This document shows positions 7,781 through 16,946 of a stretch of 64,000 nt of DNA, in pieces. The notes beneath the pieces were generated by a model. It had not been told where the DNA came from, did not search any database, and was given only the letters and a program-made list of their open reading frames with translations. Position numbers and translations under genes: made by a program. Every line of letters begins with the position of its first letter. Position 1 is the first letter of the stretch. This stretch comes from Planctomycetota bacterium. GTDB lineage: Bacteria > Planctomycetota > UBA1135 > GCA-002686595. The DNA is taken from positions 1 to 64,000 of the forward strand of contig PKCK01000010.1 in NCBI GenBank assembly GCA_002862085.1, in the 5' to 3' direction.

Positions 7781-9658
7781 ATGTTTTTCCCTGCCAACCG
7801 TCCGCTGCTCCTCGCTGCGGTCTCGACGCTCTTCGGTCTCGGCGCTGCCGCCGAAGCGACTCCCCAGCGCGTTGGCTGCCTCTGGGACCGCCACGCGAAC
7901 TCGCCCATCAGGCGGTTCGAGGCGGGGACACTTCCCATCGACGGCCAGCTCTACTGCTTCGGTGGGTTCTTCAACCAGGCGATCGATGCCACGGCCCGCG
8001 TCGACGCCTACGACCCGCTGACCGACACCTGGAGTCGCAAGGCGGACATGCCCTCGCCCACGACCCACGTGGCCTTCGCGCGCGAGGGGCGCAACGTGTG
8101 GGTCCTCGGCGGGTTCATCGGCGACAACCCCGGCGTCGCGACCGACGAGGTCTGGATCTACGACGTGGACCTCAACAGCTTCACAGCGGGCCCCTCCATG
8201 CCGCGTCCGATCGCGTCGGGTGGCGCCGCCGTCATCGGGCGCAACCTGCACTACTTCGGCGGTTGCGAAGCGGATCGCAACACGATGACGGGCGATCACT
8301 GGCTCCTCGACCTCGACGCGCCTGGTCTCGGCTGGCAGCCGCTCGCCTCGATGCCGGAGCCTCGCTGCCACCTGGCCGGCGCCGCGCTCGGGGGAGAGGT
8401 CTGGGCGGTGGGCGGCCAGTTCGGTCATGACATCAGCCCTCAGGACACACGCTGGGTCCACGCCTACGACCCCGGGACCGACTCCTGGCGCCAGGGCCCC
8501 CTGCTCCCCGAGGCCCGCTCGCACTTCGAGCCCGGCATGTTCGTCGAGAACGGGAACATCTACATCGGAGCGGGCAAGGACCTGACCACCGGTCGAGACA
8601 TCCTCTCGGACATGCTCGAGCTCGACCCCGTGCTCGGGGTCTGGTCCTACCTGCCGCCGCTTCCGAACGCGCGGTACGGCGCCGGCGTCCAGCCGATCAA
8701 CGGGCGCCTCTACGCGGTGAACGGCGCCGCGCGCTCCAACAATCCGCAGACCGACCTGTACAGCCGCGACTGGAACGCGACGTTCCCCAACCCCTTCCTG
8801 ATCAACTGCGGCGGCCCCGAGGTCGTCGCGGCCAGCGGGAGCTGCTGCTGGTGCGGCGACATCGGGTTCCAGAACGGCGTCGTCGCGAGCTTCAACTCGA
8901 GCGTCGACGTCCAGAACACCGACGACGACGCGGTCTTCGCGAAGCAGCGTCGGGCGGGCTCGGGCCAGGCCGGTCCGGTCCACTACCGGCTCCCCATGGG
9001 GGACGGGTTCTTCCGGGTCAGCTTCCACCTCGCCGAGCGACAGACCTCGACGCCCGGCGCCCGGGTGCTGTCCCTGCTCATCGAGGACGTGACCCTCGCG
9101 GACGGGCTCGATCTCGTGCTCGACCCCGGCTTCGAGACGGCCCTCGTCGAGGGCTTCGACGTCGAGGTCACCGACGGGGTCCTCGACATCGAGGTGGCGT
9201 CGCCCCCCGGGCAGAGGGCCATGGTGGCCGCCCTGGAGATCGAGCGCCTCGGACCCGATCACTTCGCGTCGGAGTGCTCGAACCCCGTGAACTCCACCGG
9301 GGCCCCTTCCCTGATGGGCTTCGTCGGCACCACGAGCGTGAGCCGCGACGACCTGGCCATCACGGCGGGGCCCGTGCCGACGGGGCAGTTCGGGCTCTTC
9401 ATCCAGGGCGAGCTCTCCGGCAACGCTCCGCTCCCCGGCGGCGGGGGGGCCGTTTGCATCACGTTCCCCGTGTACCGCCTCCCGATCGTGCAGTCCCAGG
9501 GAGGCCTCATGAGCTACCAGCTCCAGCTACAGAACACCGTGCCCGGCGTCGCGCCCATCACGGGGGGGACGACCTGGCGATTCCAGGCCTGGCACCGGGA
9601 CAGCGTGGGGGCTGGCTTCGGCCTCTCGAACGCCCTCAAGCTCGTCTTCACTCCCTGA
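7781..9658 (+). CDS. secreted Kelch-repeat protein with malectin-like domain
   Basis: The 625-residue exported protein starts with a signal peptide (residues 1-25, ending AAAEA). Residues about 30-320 form Kelch repeats with the usual paired glycines and Y/W spacing (YCFGGFFNQ, VWVLGGFIGD, HYFGGCEAD, VWAVGGQFGH), which should fold as a six-bladed beta-propeller. Residues about 345-490 look like a malectin or di-glucose-binding domain: it opens LINCGGPEV and ends VLDIEVASPPGQRAMVAALE. The last 132 residues are the C-terminal domain shared with the GH16 enzyme and the amidase. The ATG at 7781 is chosen because it gives the signal peptide. A role in surface carbohydrate binding is inferred; no catalytic motif is visible. 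Confidence 0.85.
   Translation: MFFPANRPLLLAAVSTLFGLGAAAEATPQRVGCLWDRHANSPIRRFEAGTLPIDGQLYCFGGFFNQAIDATARVDAYDPLTDTWSRKADMPSPTTHVAFAREGRNVWVLGGFIGDNPGVATDEVWIYDVDLNSFTAGPSMPRPIASGGAAVIGRNLHYFGGCEADRNTMTGDHWLLDLDAPGLGWQPLASMPEPRCHLAGAALGGEVWAVGGQFGHDISPQDTRWVHAYDPGTDSWRQGPLLPEARSHFEPGMFVENGNIYIGAGKDLTTGRDILSDMLELDPVLGVWSYLPPLPNARYGAGVQPINGRLYAVNGAARSNNPQTDLYSRDWNATFPNPFLINCGGPEVVAASGSCCWCGDIGFQNGVVASFNSSVDVQNTDDDAVFAKQRRAGSGQAGPVHYRLPMGDGFFRVSFHLAERQTSTPGARVLSLLIEDVTLADGLDLVLDPGFETALVEGFDVEVTDGVLDIEVASPPGQRAMVAALEIERLGPDHFASECSNPVNSTGAPSLMGFVGTTSVSRDDLAITAGPVPTGQFGLFIQGELSGNAPLPGGGGAVCITFPVYRLPIVQSQGGLMSYQLQLQNTVPGVAPITGGTTWRFQAWHRDSVGAGFGLSNALKLVFTP
9260..9658 (+). other. shared C-terminal domain, copy 2 (on Kelch-malectin protein)
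   Basis: This segment encodes residues 494-625. Matching landmarks are ECSNPVNSTG, FGLFIQG, PGGGGAVCI, GTTWRFQAWHRD and the end LKLVFTP. The cysteine pair is retained. Confidence 0.6.
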
Positions 9659-9908
9659 GCCTGCCAGGGCCCTGGTCTGCCCACGCCGAGGCCCCGCGCC
9701 GGGCGTGCCGTTCCGCCAGCGCGGGATCGGGCCATGGCTGGTCGCGCCGTATCCGGGCGCGCCCACTGCGGATAAGCTCTTCGGCCGCTCCCGGTGCCCG
9801 CCGGGCTCCGTGTCCATCCGCGTTCCGCGCCCGTGACACCGGACTCCCGAGGGCTCGTCCGGGGCCCCGCCACGGCGTGGTGGCACGTTCGTTGCCACTG
9901 CCTTCCCC

Positions 9909-10973
9909 ATGACGACCGCCCGCCGACTCCCCTCCGCCGTGCAGGCGACGCTGCTCTCCGGCGCCGCGCTGGTGGCAGCGGCGTGCAACGCCTCCTCGGG
10001 CCTGGTTCAGAAGGCCCCGGACGGCCCGCGCAGCGCCCAGGTGAACGGTCAGGTGCCGCCCCCGCTCGTCCTCGAGAGCACCGCCTACGAGGTCGCCGGC
10101 TCCGTACCCCTGCCCGACGTGCCCCCCGGCAACTACCCGGGGATCCAGAACGTCTTCCGCCTCTCCGACCGGATCATCTCGGGGAGCGAGCCCCACGACG
10201 CCGAGGCCCTCGCTCAGCTCGCCGCCTGGGGTGTGCGCACGGTGATCTCCGTGGACGGCAAGGCCCCCGATCTCGAGGGCGCCGCGGCCGCCGGGCTCGA
10301 GTACGTGCACGTCCCGGTTCGCTACGGCGGCATCACGGAGGACCAGGTGATGCAGATCGCCAAGTCCTTCCGCGAGCTCGAGGCGCCGTTCTACGTCCAC
10401 TGCTTCCACGGCCGCCACCGCGGTCCCGCCGCCGCGGCGATCGGGCGCGTGGCCCTCGACGGTCTCGAGCGGGACGTCGCCATCGCCGAGATGCGCCAGT
10501 GGTGCAGCACCGCGGCCAAGTACGAAGGCCTCTACTCGACCGTCGCGACGGCGACGATCCCGAGCCCCCAACAGACCGCCGCCTACGACTTCGACTTCGC
10601 CCCTGCGCGTCACGCCTCAGGTATGCGCGAGGGCATGATCGCCATGACCCGGGTCTGGGACGAGGTGAAGCTCGTGGAGGCGAACGGTTGGTTGCCGGAC
10701 GAGGAGCATCCGGACATCGATCCGCTCCGCTCGGCGACGATCTTCGCCCAGATGCTCCGCGTCTGCGACGACGCCGAGCGGCCCGACGGCGCTGGCGAGG
10801 ACTTCGAGGAGATGATGGGCGCCTGTCTGGACGGCGCGGACCGCCTCGTCGAGCTGCTCACCGATCGCAGCGTCGAGGGCGTCGCCCTCGACGACCGGCT
10901 GGAGGCCGCGTTCGACGTGGTCAGCGAGAGCTGCCTCGACTGCCACGTCGACTACCGCAACCGCCCGCGGTGA
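9909..10973 (+). CDS. lipoprotein: dual-specificity phosphatase domain fused to cytochrome c'-like domain
   Basis: The 354-residue product has a lipoprotein signal (LVAAAC, C26). Residues about 80-205 match the cysteine-phosphatase fold: YVHCFHGRHRGPAAAA carries the CX5R loop (C165 to R171), after a GVRTVISVDG strand like those of the DSP family. Residues about 235-354 form a four-helix-type segment ending in SCLDCHVDYR, a CXXCH c-type heme site at 342-346 placed near the C-terminus exactly as in class II cytochrome c'. After export, the heme would be attached and the protein anchored in a membrane. The general-acid Asp of the phosphatase is not obvious, so activity is uncertain. The pairing suggests redox-linked phosphatase or sensor behaviour, which is inference. 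It stands alone, convergent with the Lon-like gene. Confidence 0.72.
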   Translation: MTTARRLPSAVQATLLSGAALVAAACNASSGLVQKAPDGPRSAQVNGQVPPPLVLESTAYEVAGSVPLPDVPPGNYPGIQNVFRLSDRIISGSEPHDAEALAQLAAWGVRTVISVDGKAPDLEGAAAAGLEYVHVPVRYGGITEDQVMQIAKSFRELEAPFYVHCFHGRHRGPAAAAIGRVALDGLERDVAIAEMRQWCSTAAKYEGLYSTVATATIPSPQQTAAYDFDFAPARHASGMREGMIAMTRVWDEVKLVEANGWLPDEEHPDIDPLRSATIFAQMLRVCDDAERPDGAGEDFEEMMGACLDGADRLVELLTDRSVEGVALDDRLEAAFDVVSESCLDCHVDYRNRPR

Positions 10974-11030
10974 TCTCGCGCGGTGCGAGCCGCGGACCGT
11001 GCGCGTTCACGTCCGTGGCTCGTCCCCGGC

Positions 11031-13442
11031 TCAGTCGTTCTCCGCGCCGCCGCCGATGGTCCGCGAGTGGGCCTGCGGTGAGGTGAGCGAGCGCTCCCAG
11101 AACACGTGGGCGCGGGTCCGGGCGATGCCCAGCAGCGAGTTCTCCGGGTAGTCGCCGTTCTCGTCGAGCTCTCCGGCGGGCACGCCCGTGAAGACCTCGA
11201 GCGCCTCCTGCACCGTCGACACGGCCCAGACGTGGAAGCGCCCCTCGGCGCAGGCCTCGACGACGTCGGGACGGAGCATCAGATCCCCGGCGTTCGCCTC
11301 GGGGATGATCACCCCGCCCGCGCCGCTCATCCCGAGCGCCGCGGCCGCGTCGTAGAAGCCCTCGATCTTCTCGTTCACGCCGCCGATGGCCTGGATGCGC
11401 CCGTGCTGATCGATCGCGCCCGTGATCGCCACGTCCTGGCGCAGGGGGATCTCGGTGAGGGCCGAGAGCAGGCAGCACATCTCCGCCCCGCTCGCCGAGT
11501 CTCCGTCGATCCCCCCGTAGCTCTGCTCGAAGGCGAGGCTGGCGCTGAAGGCGAGGGCGTGGTCGGTGTGCAGGAGATGGCGCAGCAGTCCGCCGAGGAT
11601 GTGGAAGCCCTTGGTGTGGATCTGACCGGAGAGCGCGCTGCTGCCCTCGATGTCGATGATGCCTGCGTTGCCCGGAGCGATCGTCGCGGTGATGCGCGCG
11701 GGGAAGCCGTAGGTGAGCATCCCCGCCTTGATGACGGCGAGTCCGTTGACCTGGCCGGTGACGCGCCCCTGCGTCTCGATGACGATCGTCCCGTCCGCGA
11801 TCATCGAGTGGAAGCGTCGCGACGCGAGGTTCGCCCTCGCCTTGGTGCGCTGCACCGTCTCCACCACGTCTTCGGCGAGCACCCGCCCGCCTGAATCCCG
11901 CCGGCTCGCGAGGAAGGCCGCCTCGCGGGCGATGTCGGCGATGCGCGAGAAGCGCGCGGTGAGTTTGTCGCGCCGCGCGGCGATGCGCGCGCCGTGCTCG
12001 GCGAGGGCCGCCACCGCCGTACGGTCGAAGGCGGGCAGGTTCTCCTGGGCCGCGATCCGCGCCACCACCGCGCCGTACATGGCGACGCCTCCCTCGCTCC
12101 GGGAGATCTCGTGGTCGAAGTCCGCGAGGATCTTGAACAGGTCACCGAAGTCGGGGTCCGCCCGGTCGAGCAGGTGGAAGGTGGTGGCGTCACCGATGAG
12201 GATGACGCGGAAGGAGACCGGGATGGGTTCGGGCTTGATCGTCGCGCGCAGGTACGGGGCCGCGAGTTCCTGGGGCACGATCTCGAGCTGCCGCGTCCGC
12301 AGCGTGCGGACCACCGCGCGCCACGCGCCGGGCTCCGTCAGGAGATCCTGCGCCTCCATCACGAGGAAGCCCCCGTTCGCACGCAGGAGCGACCCCGCGC
12401 TGATGTTCCGGAAGTCCCCGCGCACGGGACCCTGCGGCGTCCATCCGGTCTCGACCGAGCCGAGCAGCTTGACCAGCGACGGCGTCGTCTCGACCACGAC
12501 CGGTGAGCGATCCGTGCGTTCGGCCTCGTGCACGATGTTGACGTCGTACATGGAGGTGGGGTCGAAGCCGGCGGGGTGCTCGACCCCGAGGTTCTCCAGG
12601 ACGTCCTCGACGAGGTCGTCGAGGAAGCTCTCCACCGCCGCGGTGTCGTGGACGCGGCGGATCGGATCGGTTCTCTGCGCGAGCAGATCGCGGGCCGTCT
12701 CCTCGATGACGAGGAGCATCTGCTTGCCGGACTCCACGCGCTTGTCCTGAACGGCGCGAGAGACCTCGCCGAGGCGCTTGGCGAACTCCTTGCGGGCCGC
12801 GGTCCAGGCCGCGATCTCCCCGTCGGTCACCTGGCCCGCGCCGCGCAGCTCCGCCAGGGTCTCCGCGTTCAAGGGCTGCCCCTCGCGCAGCGGGACGATC
12901 GCCGTCTGGACGGCTTGTCCTTGAGTCTGCTGCACCATCGTCAGGCCCGCCGCTCGCAGGTCCTCCTCGAAGGGGCGCGTGATCGCCTGGACCTCGGCCT
13001 CGGTCTCCTCCTCGATCCGGTGCCGCTCGGTCTGGATGGTCTCGCCTGTGAGCAGCTTCGAGAGATCCTCGCGGACGAAGCGAGCGAGCTCGCGGACGTG
13101 GCGCTTGAAGGCGCGCCCTCCACCCGCGGGGAGCGCGACGAGCCGTGGCCGGTCGATCGCCTTGAAGTCGTGGACGTACGCGTGGTCCCGGCCGATCGAG
13201 CAGGCGGGCGCCACCTCCTCGAGGACCTTCTTCACGGTGCTCATGCGACCGGTGCCGGTCAGACCGCGCACGAAGACGTTCTGCTCCGGCGCCGCGCATT
13301 CGATGCCGAAGCGCAAGGCCTCGATGGCCGCGTCCTGGCCCACGAAGCCCTCCAGCGGCGCCATGTCCTCGGTCGTCTCGAAGGGCAGCGCGTCTGGCGG
13401 ACAGGTCCAGCGGAGCTGATCGGCGGGGAGGTGGTCGAGCAT
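11031..13442 (-). CDS. Lon-family ATP-dependent protease (AAA_32 type)
   Basis: The 803-residue protein has an AAA+ ATPase domain plus a C-terminal Lon (S16) protease domain. The catalytic serine is in DGDSASGAE (S649) and the lysine in GGVNEKIEG (K692); this 43-residue spacing equals that of classical Lon. The P-loop (GLTGTGRMST, residues 60-69) has Arg in place of the Walker lysine, which I recall as common in this branch. A long helical insert lies at about 130-240. There is no N-terminal LonA substrate domain, so it is one of the LonB-like cytosolic quality-control proteases rather than classical Lon. The C-terminal tail is polar. It is transcribed alone, convergent with the phosphatase-cytochrome gene. 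Confidence 0.88.
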   Translation of the reverse strand: MLDHLPADQLRWTCPPDALPFETTEDMAPLEGFVGQDAAIEALRFGIECAAPEQNVFVRGLTGTGRMSTVKKVLEEVAPACSIGRDHAYVHDFKAIDRPRLVALPAGGGRAFKRHVRELARFVREDLSKLLTGETIQTERHRIEEETEAEVQAITRPFEEDLRAAGLTMVQQTQGQAVQTAIVPLREGQPLNAETLAELRGAGQVTDGEIAAWTAARKEFAKRLGEVSRAVQDKRVESGKQMLLVIEETARDLLAQRTDPIRRVHDTAAVESFLDDLVEDVLENLGVEHPAGFDPTSMYDVNIVHEAERTDRSPVVVETTPSLVKLLGSVETGWTPQGPVRGDFRNISAGSLLRANGGFLVMEAQDLLTEPGAWRAVVRTLRTRQLEIVPQELAAPYLRATIKPEPIPVSFRVILIGDATTFHLLDRADPDFGDLFKILADFDHEISRSEGGVAMYGAVVARIAAQENLPAFDRTAVAALAEHGARIAARRDKLTARFSRIADIAREAAFLASRRDSGGRVLAEDVVETVQRTKARANLASRRFHSMIADGTIVIETQGRVTGQVNGLAVIKAGMLTYGFPARITATIAPGNAGIIDIEGSSALSGQIHTKGFHILGGLLRHLLHTDHALAFSASLAFEQSYGGIDGDSASGAEMCCLLSALTEIPLRQDVAITGAIDQHGRIQAIGGVNEKIEGFYDAAAALGMSGAGGVIIPEANAGDLMLRPDVVEACAEGRFHVWAVSTVQEALEVFTGVPAGELDENGDYPENSLLGIARTRAHVFWERSLTSPQAHSRTIGGGAEND

Positions 13443-13722
13443 GGGTGGGAGTGGTTGTGTACGGAGCCCTGCAGATCCACTCGCGGGCCCCGCGCCTCTG
13501 GGGGCGGGGACCGGCCTGGGTGAGGGGCCGCGGCCAGTGGACCGTGACCGGGGTCACCCACAGGATGCCTTCGCCGCCCGAGCGGTGCTCCGCGAAGCGC
13601 TCGTGGGGGCCGGCGACCACTCGACGATCCCATCGGTACGCGTCCTCCGCACGGCTTCACGAACGTCCAGGAGGGCTCGATCGGGGCCCCCTGGAACCCG
13701 ATCTCGCGAGGGAGGGCCGGGA

Positions 13723-14859
13723 TCAGGCGGCGAAGAGCTCGGTGAACGGGCCGGGCGCGCCTGCTGCCCACTCCGCGGCCGCGCGTCCCGCGAGCGCGCC
13801 CACGAGGTTGCCGGTGCCGCTGTAACCGCCGAGGGCGAACACGCCGCGCTCGAGCTCCTCGACGACGGGCAGGGGGCCGTCCGCGTAGCCGACGGAGGCG
13901 GCCCAGCGGTGCGTCACGGCGGCCGCCGTGCCGATGCGCTCCCTCAGGAAGGAGTCGAGGAGCCTCTGGATCGCGTCGGTCGGTTCAGTGACGTCCGTCC
14001 ACTCCGCGTCCTCGTGGTGATCGCGGAAGCCCCCGAGGGCGATCTCGCCGCCCGGCAGCTGCTGGGCGTATTCGTAGCCATGGCGCAGGTACATCGGAAC
14101 GGCCAGCTCCACGTCGCGCGCGGGGGCGGTCCCGAGCATCTGGAGCCGCGCCGTCCGGACGCGTGGCGCGAGCTCGGGCAGGAGACGCACCAGTCCGCCG
14201 TCGGTGGCCACGACCACGCGGTCCGCGCGCACCACACCCCGATCCGTTCGTACGGCGTCCGCGCCGACCTCGATGGCCGGGCTTCGTTCGAACAGGCGCG
14301 CGCCGCGAGCGCGCGCGTCCTTCGCGAGTCCCAGCGCGCGGCCGAGGGGGTCGAAGGACAGATCGGTCGGGAAGAGCAGGCCGCGTCCCCACGGGCCCAC
14401 GTAGCGCTCGACGGGGAGGCTCGCGGCGCCCATCGCGTCGAACTGCGCGTCGCAGTCCGCGGCCTCCGCGTCGTCCGCTGCGATCCGCAGCGAGCCCGTC
14501 CTGCGCACGTGCGCCGCGCTCGCCGCGGCCACCCGCTCCTGTTCGTCCATCGTCGCGCGATAGAGCGCGGTTGCACGCGGCGCGCCCAGCGCGGCGACTG
14601 CGTCGTGGAAGAAGGGCGCGAGTCCAGCGAGCAGCAGGCCGCCGTTGCGCCCGGCGGCTCCGCTGGCGACCGCACCGGCGTCCAGGCCCACGACGTCGAG
14701 ACCGCTGTCGAGCAGCGCGTGGATCGCGGTCAGCCCCGATCCGCCGAGGCCGATCACGCAGACGTCGGCGCGCGTCTCCTCCTGGAGCAGCGGCAGCGCC
14801 AGGGGCGCGCTGTGGGCGGCCCAGAGGGCAGCTCCGCCGGGATGGACGTCGCGGGGCAT
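13723..14859 (-). CDS. FAD-dependent oxidoreductase of the D-amino acid oxidase family
   Basis: The 378-residue flavoenzyme has a Rossmann dinucleotide site near its N-terminus (ADVCVIGLGGSGLTAIHALL, residues about 31-50), an acidic residue after the second strand (VVGLDAG) and SGAAGRNGGLLLAG. The C-terminal FAD contact is ALGGYSGTGNLVGALAGR. This order is typical of the DAO family, near gamma-glutamylputrescine oxidase or glycine oxidase-like members that oxidise amines or amino acids. The ATG at 14859 lies 5 nt after the stop of the site-2 protease gene, so the two are probably co-transcribed. The substrate is unknown. Confidence 0.82.
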   Translation of the reverse strand: MPRDVHPGGAALWAAHSAPLALPLLQEETRADVCVIGLGGSGLTAIHALLDSGLDVVGLDAGAVASGAAGRNGGLLLAGLAPFFHDAVAALGAPRATALYRATMDEQERVAAASAAHVRRTGSLRIAADDAEAADCDAQFDAMGAASLPVERYVGPWGRGLLFPTDLSFDPLGRALGLAKDARARGARLFERSPAIEVGADAVRTDRGVVRADRVVVATDGGLVRLLPELAPRVRTARLQMLGTAPARDVELAVPMYLRHGYEYAQQLPGGEIALGGFRDHHEDAEWTDVTEPTDAIQRLLDSFLRERIGTAAAVTHRWAASVGYADGPLPVVEELERGVFALGGYSGTGNLVGALAGRAAAEWAAGAPGPFTELFAA

Positions 14860-14864
14860 GGTCG

Positions 14865-15578
14865 TCACGACACGAGCAGTTTCATGACGGACCGGAACGC
14901 CGGGTAGAAGACTTCCGGGAAGAGGTTCCACGCGACGATCAGGCCCACGAACGGCGCCCACGGCTCGGCGAACAGCGCCCGCACCTTGTGCATGGGCCCT
15001 TCGGGGATGACGAGGGGCAGCGCCGCGCTCCCATCCATCGGCGGGATGGGGAACAGGTTGAAGATGAACAGCAGGAGGTTCTGGACGAGGAGCAGGCTCG
15101 AGAAGATCGCCAGCGAGTTGGCGACGGGGCTGCCTGTTCCGCGGACGAGCTCGGCCCAGGGGAACGACGAGGCCGTCTCCAGGCCGATCTCGAAGGCGCC
15201 CATGGTGAGCCCGACCTTCATGATCACGAACGCGACGGCGCCGAGGACGAGGTTCGCGCCGGGGCCCGCGAGGGCCATCAGGGCGGCGCGCTTCGGGTAC
15301 CAAGCGGCCCAGACGGGGTCGTAGGGCGCATGCGCGAAGCCGAGGGGCCACTGCACCAGCAAGAGGGTGACGATCGGCAGGCCCACCATCCCGACGGGCT
15401 CGCGGCGGATGTGCGGTATCGGATCGAGGGTCACCTGCCCGCCGAGGTAAGCGGTGCGGTCGCCGAGCTTCAGCGCGGCGAGGGCGTGGGCCGCCTCGTG
15501 CGCCGTCACGGAGAGCAGGAACACCACGTAGAACCCGAACGCGATGGTCAGGTCCTGCACTTCGAGCGCGGCGAGCAT
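14865..15578 (-). CDS. site-2 protease family (M50) membrane metalloprotease
   Basis: The 237-residue polytopic protein has the zinc site HEAAH at residues 27-31 in its first hydrophobic stretch and the second ligand motif NLFPIPPMDG near residues 178-187. Both are diagnostic of M50 intramembrane proteases. It has no PDZ domain and is the size of the compact group related to sporulation-type and rhomboid-like S2P homologues. These enzymes cleave transmembrane segments of anti-sigma factors or other membrane proteins; the substrate is not apparent here. The ATG lies 6 nt after a TACCTT box. The FAD oxidoreductase gene follows after 5 nt. Confidence 0.88.
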   Translation of the reverse strand: MLAALEVQDLTIAFGFYVVFLLSVTAHEAAHALAALKLGDRTAYLGGQVTLDPIPHIRREPVGMVGLPIVTLLLVQWPLGFAHAPYDPVWAAWYPKRAALMALAGPGANLVLGAVAFVIMKVGLTMGAFEIGLETASSFPWAELVRGTGSPVANSLAIFSSLLLVQNLLLFIFNLFPIPPMDGSAALPLVIPEGPMHKVRALFAEPWAPFVGLIVAWNLFPEVFYPAFRSVMKLLVS

Positions 15579-15584
15579 GCGCGC

Positions 15585-15590
15585 AAGGTA
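15585..15590 (-). promoter_or_regulatory. -10-like GCTACCTT box 6 nt before the site-2 protease start
   Basis: GCTACCTT on the minus strand is followed by six bases and the ATG at 15578. The spacing predicts a leaderless transcript. No -35 element is visible. Confidence 0.5.
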
Positions 15591-15646
15591 GCCTCGGGGC
15601 CCGCCGCGCGCACGGCATGCGCCGTCCCAAGAACTCAGGATCTCCG

Positions 15647-16351
15647 ATGCCCCTCCTCCCCGCCGCCTCCCTGCCCCTCGTGGGGCTCGCCCTCCTTCCG
15701 CTCGCCGCCTGCGCCGGAGGCGCGCCCCCGATCTTCGACGGTGAGACGCTCGAGGGCTGGCACGCCGACGTCCCCGCGGCGGACGACGGTCAGGGAGTCC
15801 CCGCGTCCTTCGTGGTGCGGGACGGGATGCTCGTGAGCCTGGGCTCCCCGAACGGTCATCTCATCACGGACGCCGGCCACGCCAACTACCGCCTCGAAGT
15901 GGAGTACCGCTGGCCCGGCGACACCGGGAACTGCGGCGTCCTCGTCCACGCGTCGACCCCGCGTCACCTCTACGGCATGTTCCCGAAGTCCATCGAGGTG
16001 CAGATGCACCACGGGAACGCCGGGGACTTCTGGTGCATCGGGGAGGACATCGTGGTGGACGACATGGTCGAGCGCCGGGGGCCCGAGGAGGAGTGGGGCG
16101 TGGTCGAGGGCAAGCGCCGTCGGATCAAGAACCTCACGGATGGATCCGAGAACGAGCCCGGTGAGTGGAACACCATGGTGATCGAGTGCGAGGGCCGCGC
16201 GATCCGCGTCTGGGTCAACGGGGACAAGGTCAACGAGGGCCGTGACTGCACCGCGGACTCGGGATCGATCGCGATCCAGGCGGAGGGCGCGGAGGTCGAG
16301 ATCCGTCGGCTCGAGCTCTCACCTCTGGACGGCCACGCGTCGGTGCGCTGA
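15647..16351 (+). CDS. DUF1080 (3-keto-disaccharide hydrolase) lipoprotein
   Basis: The 234-residue product is a lipoprotein (lipobox LAAC about residue 22) with a DUF1080 concanavalin-like domain: IFDGETLEGWH at the start, then YRLEVEYRWPGDTGNCGVLVH, SIEVQMHHGNAGDFWCIG, GEWNTMVIECEGRAIRVWVNG and a closing GSIAIQAEGAEVEIRRLEL. These are the family's conserved blocks in the correct order. Members are abundant in planctomycetes and related groups and act on 3-keto-glycosides or bind sugars. ATGs at 15617 and 15647 are both possible; the second gives a cleaner signal peptide. It is divergent from the site-2 protease gene. Confidence 0.85.
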   Translation: MPLLPAASLPLVGLALLPLAACAGGAPPIFDGETLEGWHADVPAADDGQGVPASFVVRDGMLVSLGSPNGHLITDAGHANYRLEVEYRWPGDTGNCGVLVHASTPRHLYGMFPKSIEVQMHHGNAGDFWCIGEDIVVDDMVERRGPEEEWGVVEGKRRRIKNLTDGSENEPGEWNTMVIECEGRAIRVWVNGDKVNEGRDCTADSGSIAIQAEGAEVEIRRLELSPLDGHASVR

Positions 16352-16388
16352 GTCCGGGCCGTCACGTCCGGCGCCGCCCTCGTGGAGC

Positions 16389-16394
16389 TACAAT
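16389..16394 (+). promoter_or_regulatory. -10 box GCTACAAT 9 nt before the TatA/B-like start
   Basis: TACAAT is close to the -10 consensus and is preceded by GC as in other boxes of this window. Nine bases separate it from the ATG at 16404, so the message would have almost no leader. Confidence 0.55.
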
Positions 16395-16403
16395 GCTCCG
16401 ACG

Positions 16404-16946
16404 ATGAGCCCCGTCTACGCTTTCAGCCTCGGTCCGATCAGCGGCCTCGAGCTCCTGGTCGTCGGGGTCGCGAGCGTGCTGATCTTCGGCGGGCGTCTGC
16501 CGGAGGTGGCGATGCGCGCGATCGCCCACGTGATGCGGGCGCGCCGCGCGCTCTCGCAGATGTGGCGCGACACAGGGCTCGAGGACGAGCTGCGCCGGGT
16601 CCGTCGTGAGATCGAGACGAAGGTCCCGCGGCAGGCCGAGTTCGACGTGCAGCCCCGGCTGGACACGGCGGACCAGGATCCGGCTCGCGCGGCGGCGGCG
16701 CGGGCGCGTGACGCGTCCGCCGAGTCCCCGGGTGCTCTCGATGAGGACGAGTTCGGGATCGACCCGGACGCCGATCGGCGCGAGGCCTATTCGTTCGAGC
16801 CCGTGGACGAGGCGATCGCAGTGGGGGACGACCACGTCGCGCTGGAGAAGCCTCTCGAGTTCGCCGAGGAGACCGATCACGCCACCTCGATCGAGGTGGA
16901 TCCCGAGGTCGATGCCCCGGACGAGGACGGGCTCCGCGCGTCGTGA
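16404..16946 (+). CDS. TatA/TatB-like twin-arginine translocase component
   Basis: The 180-residue protein has one N-terminal membrane helix (GLELLVVGVASVLIFGGRLP, residues about 12-31), then the amphipathic helix and charged region typical of the TatA/TatB family, and a long acidic, probably disordered tail. The Gly-Pro start and the FGGRLPEVAM hinge match the family, which forms the twin-arginine pore with TatC for export of folded proteins. The length and acidic tail look more like TatB than TatA. No tatC is nearby. Its stop overlaps the GTG start of the next gene (GTGA, 16943-16946). Confidence 0.78.
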   Translation: MSPVYAFSLGPISGLELLVVGVASVLIFGGRLPEVAMRAIAHVMRARRALSQMWRDTGLEDELRRVRREIETKVPRQAEFDVQPRLDTADQDPARAAAARARDASAESPGALDEDEFGIDPDADRREAYSFEPVDEAIAVGDDHVALEKPLEFAEETDHATSIEVDPEVDAPDEDGLRAS

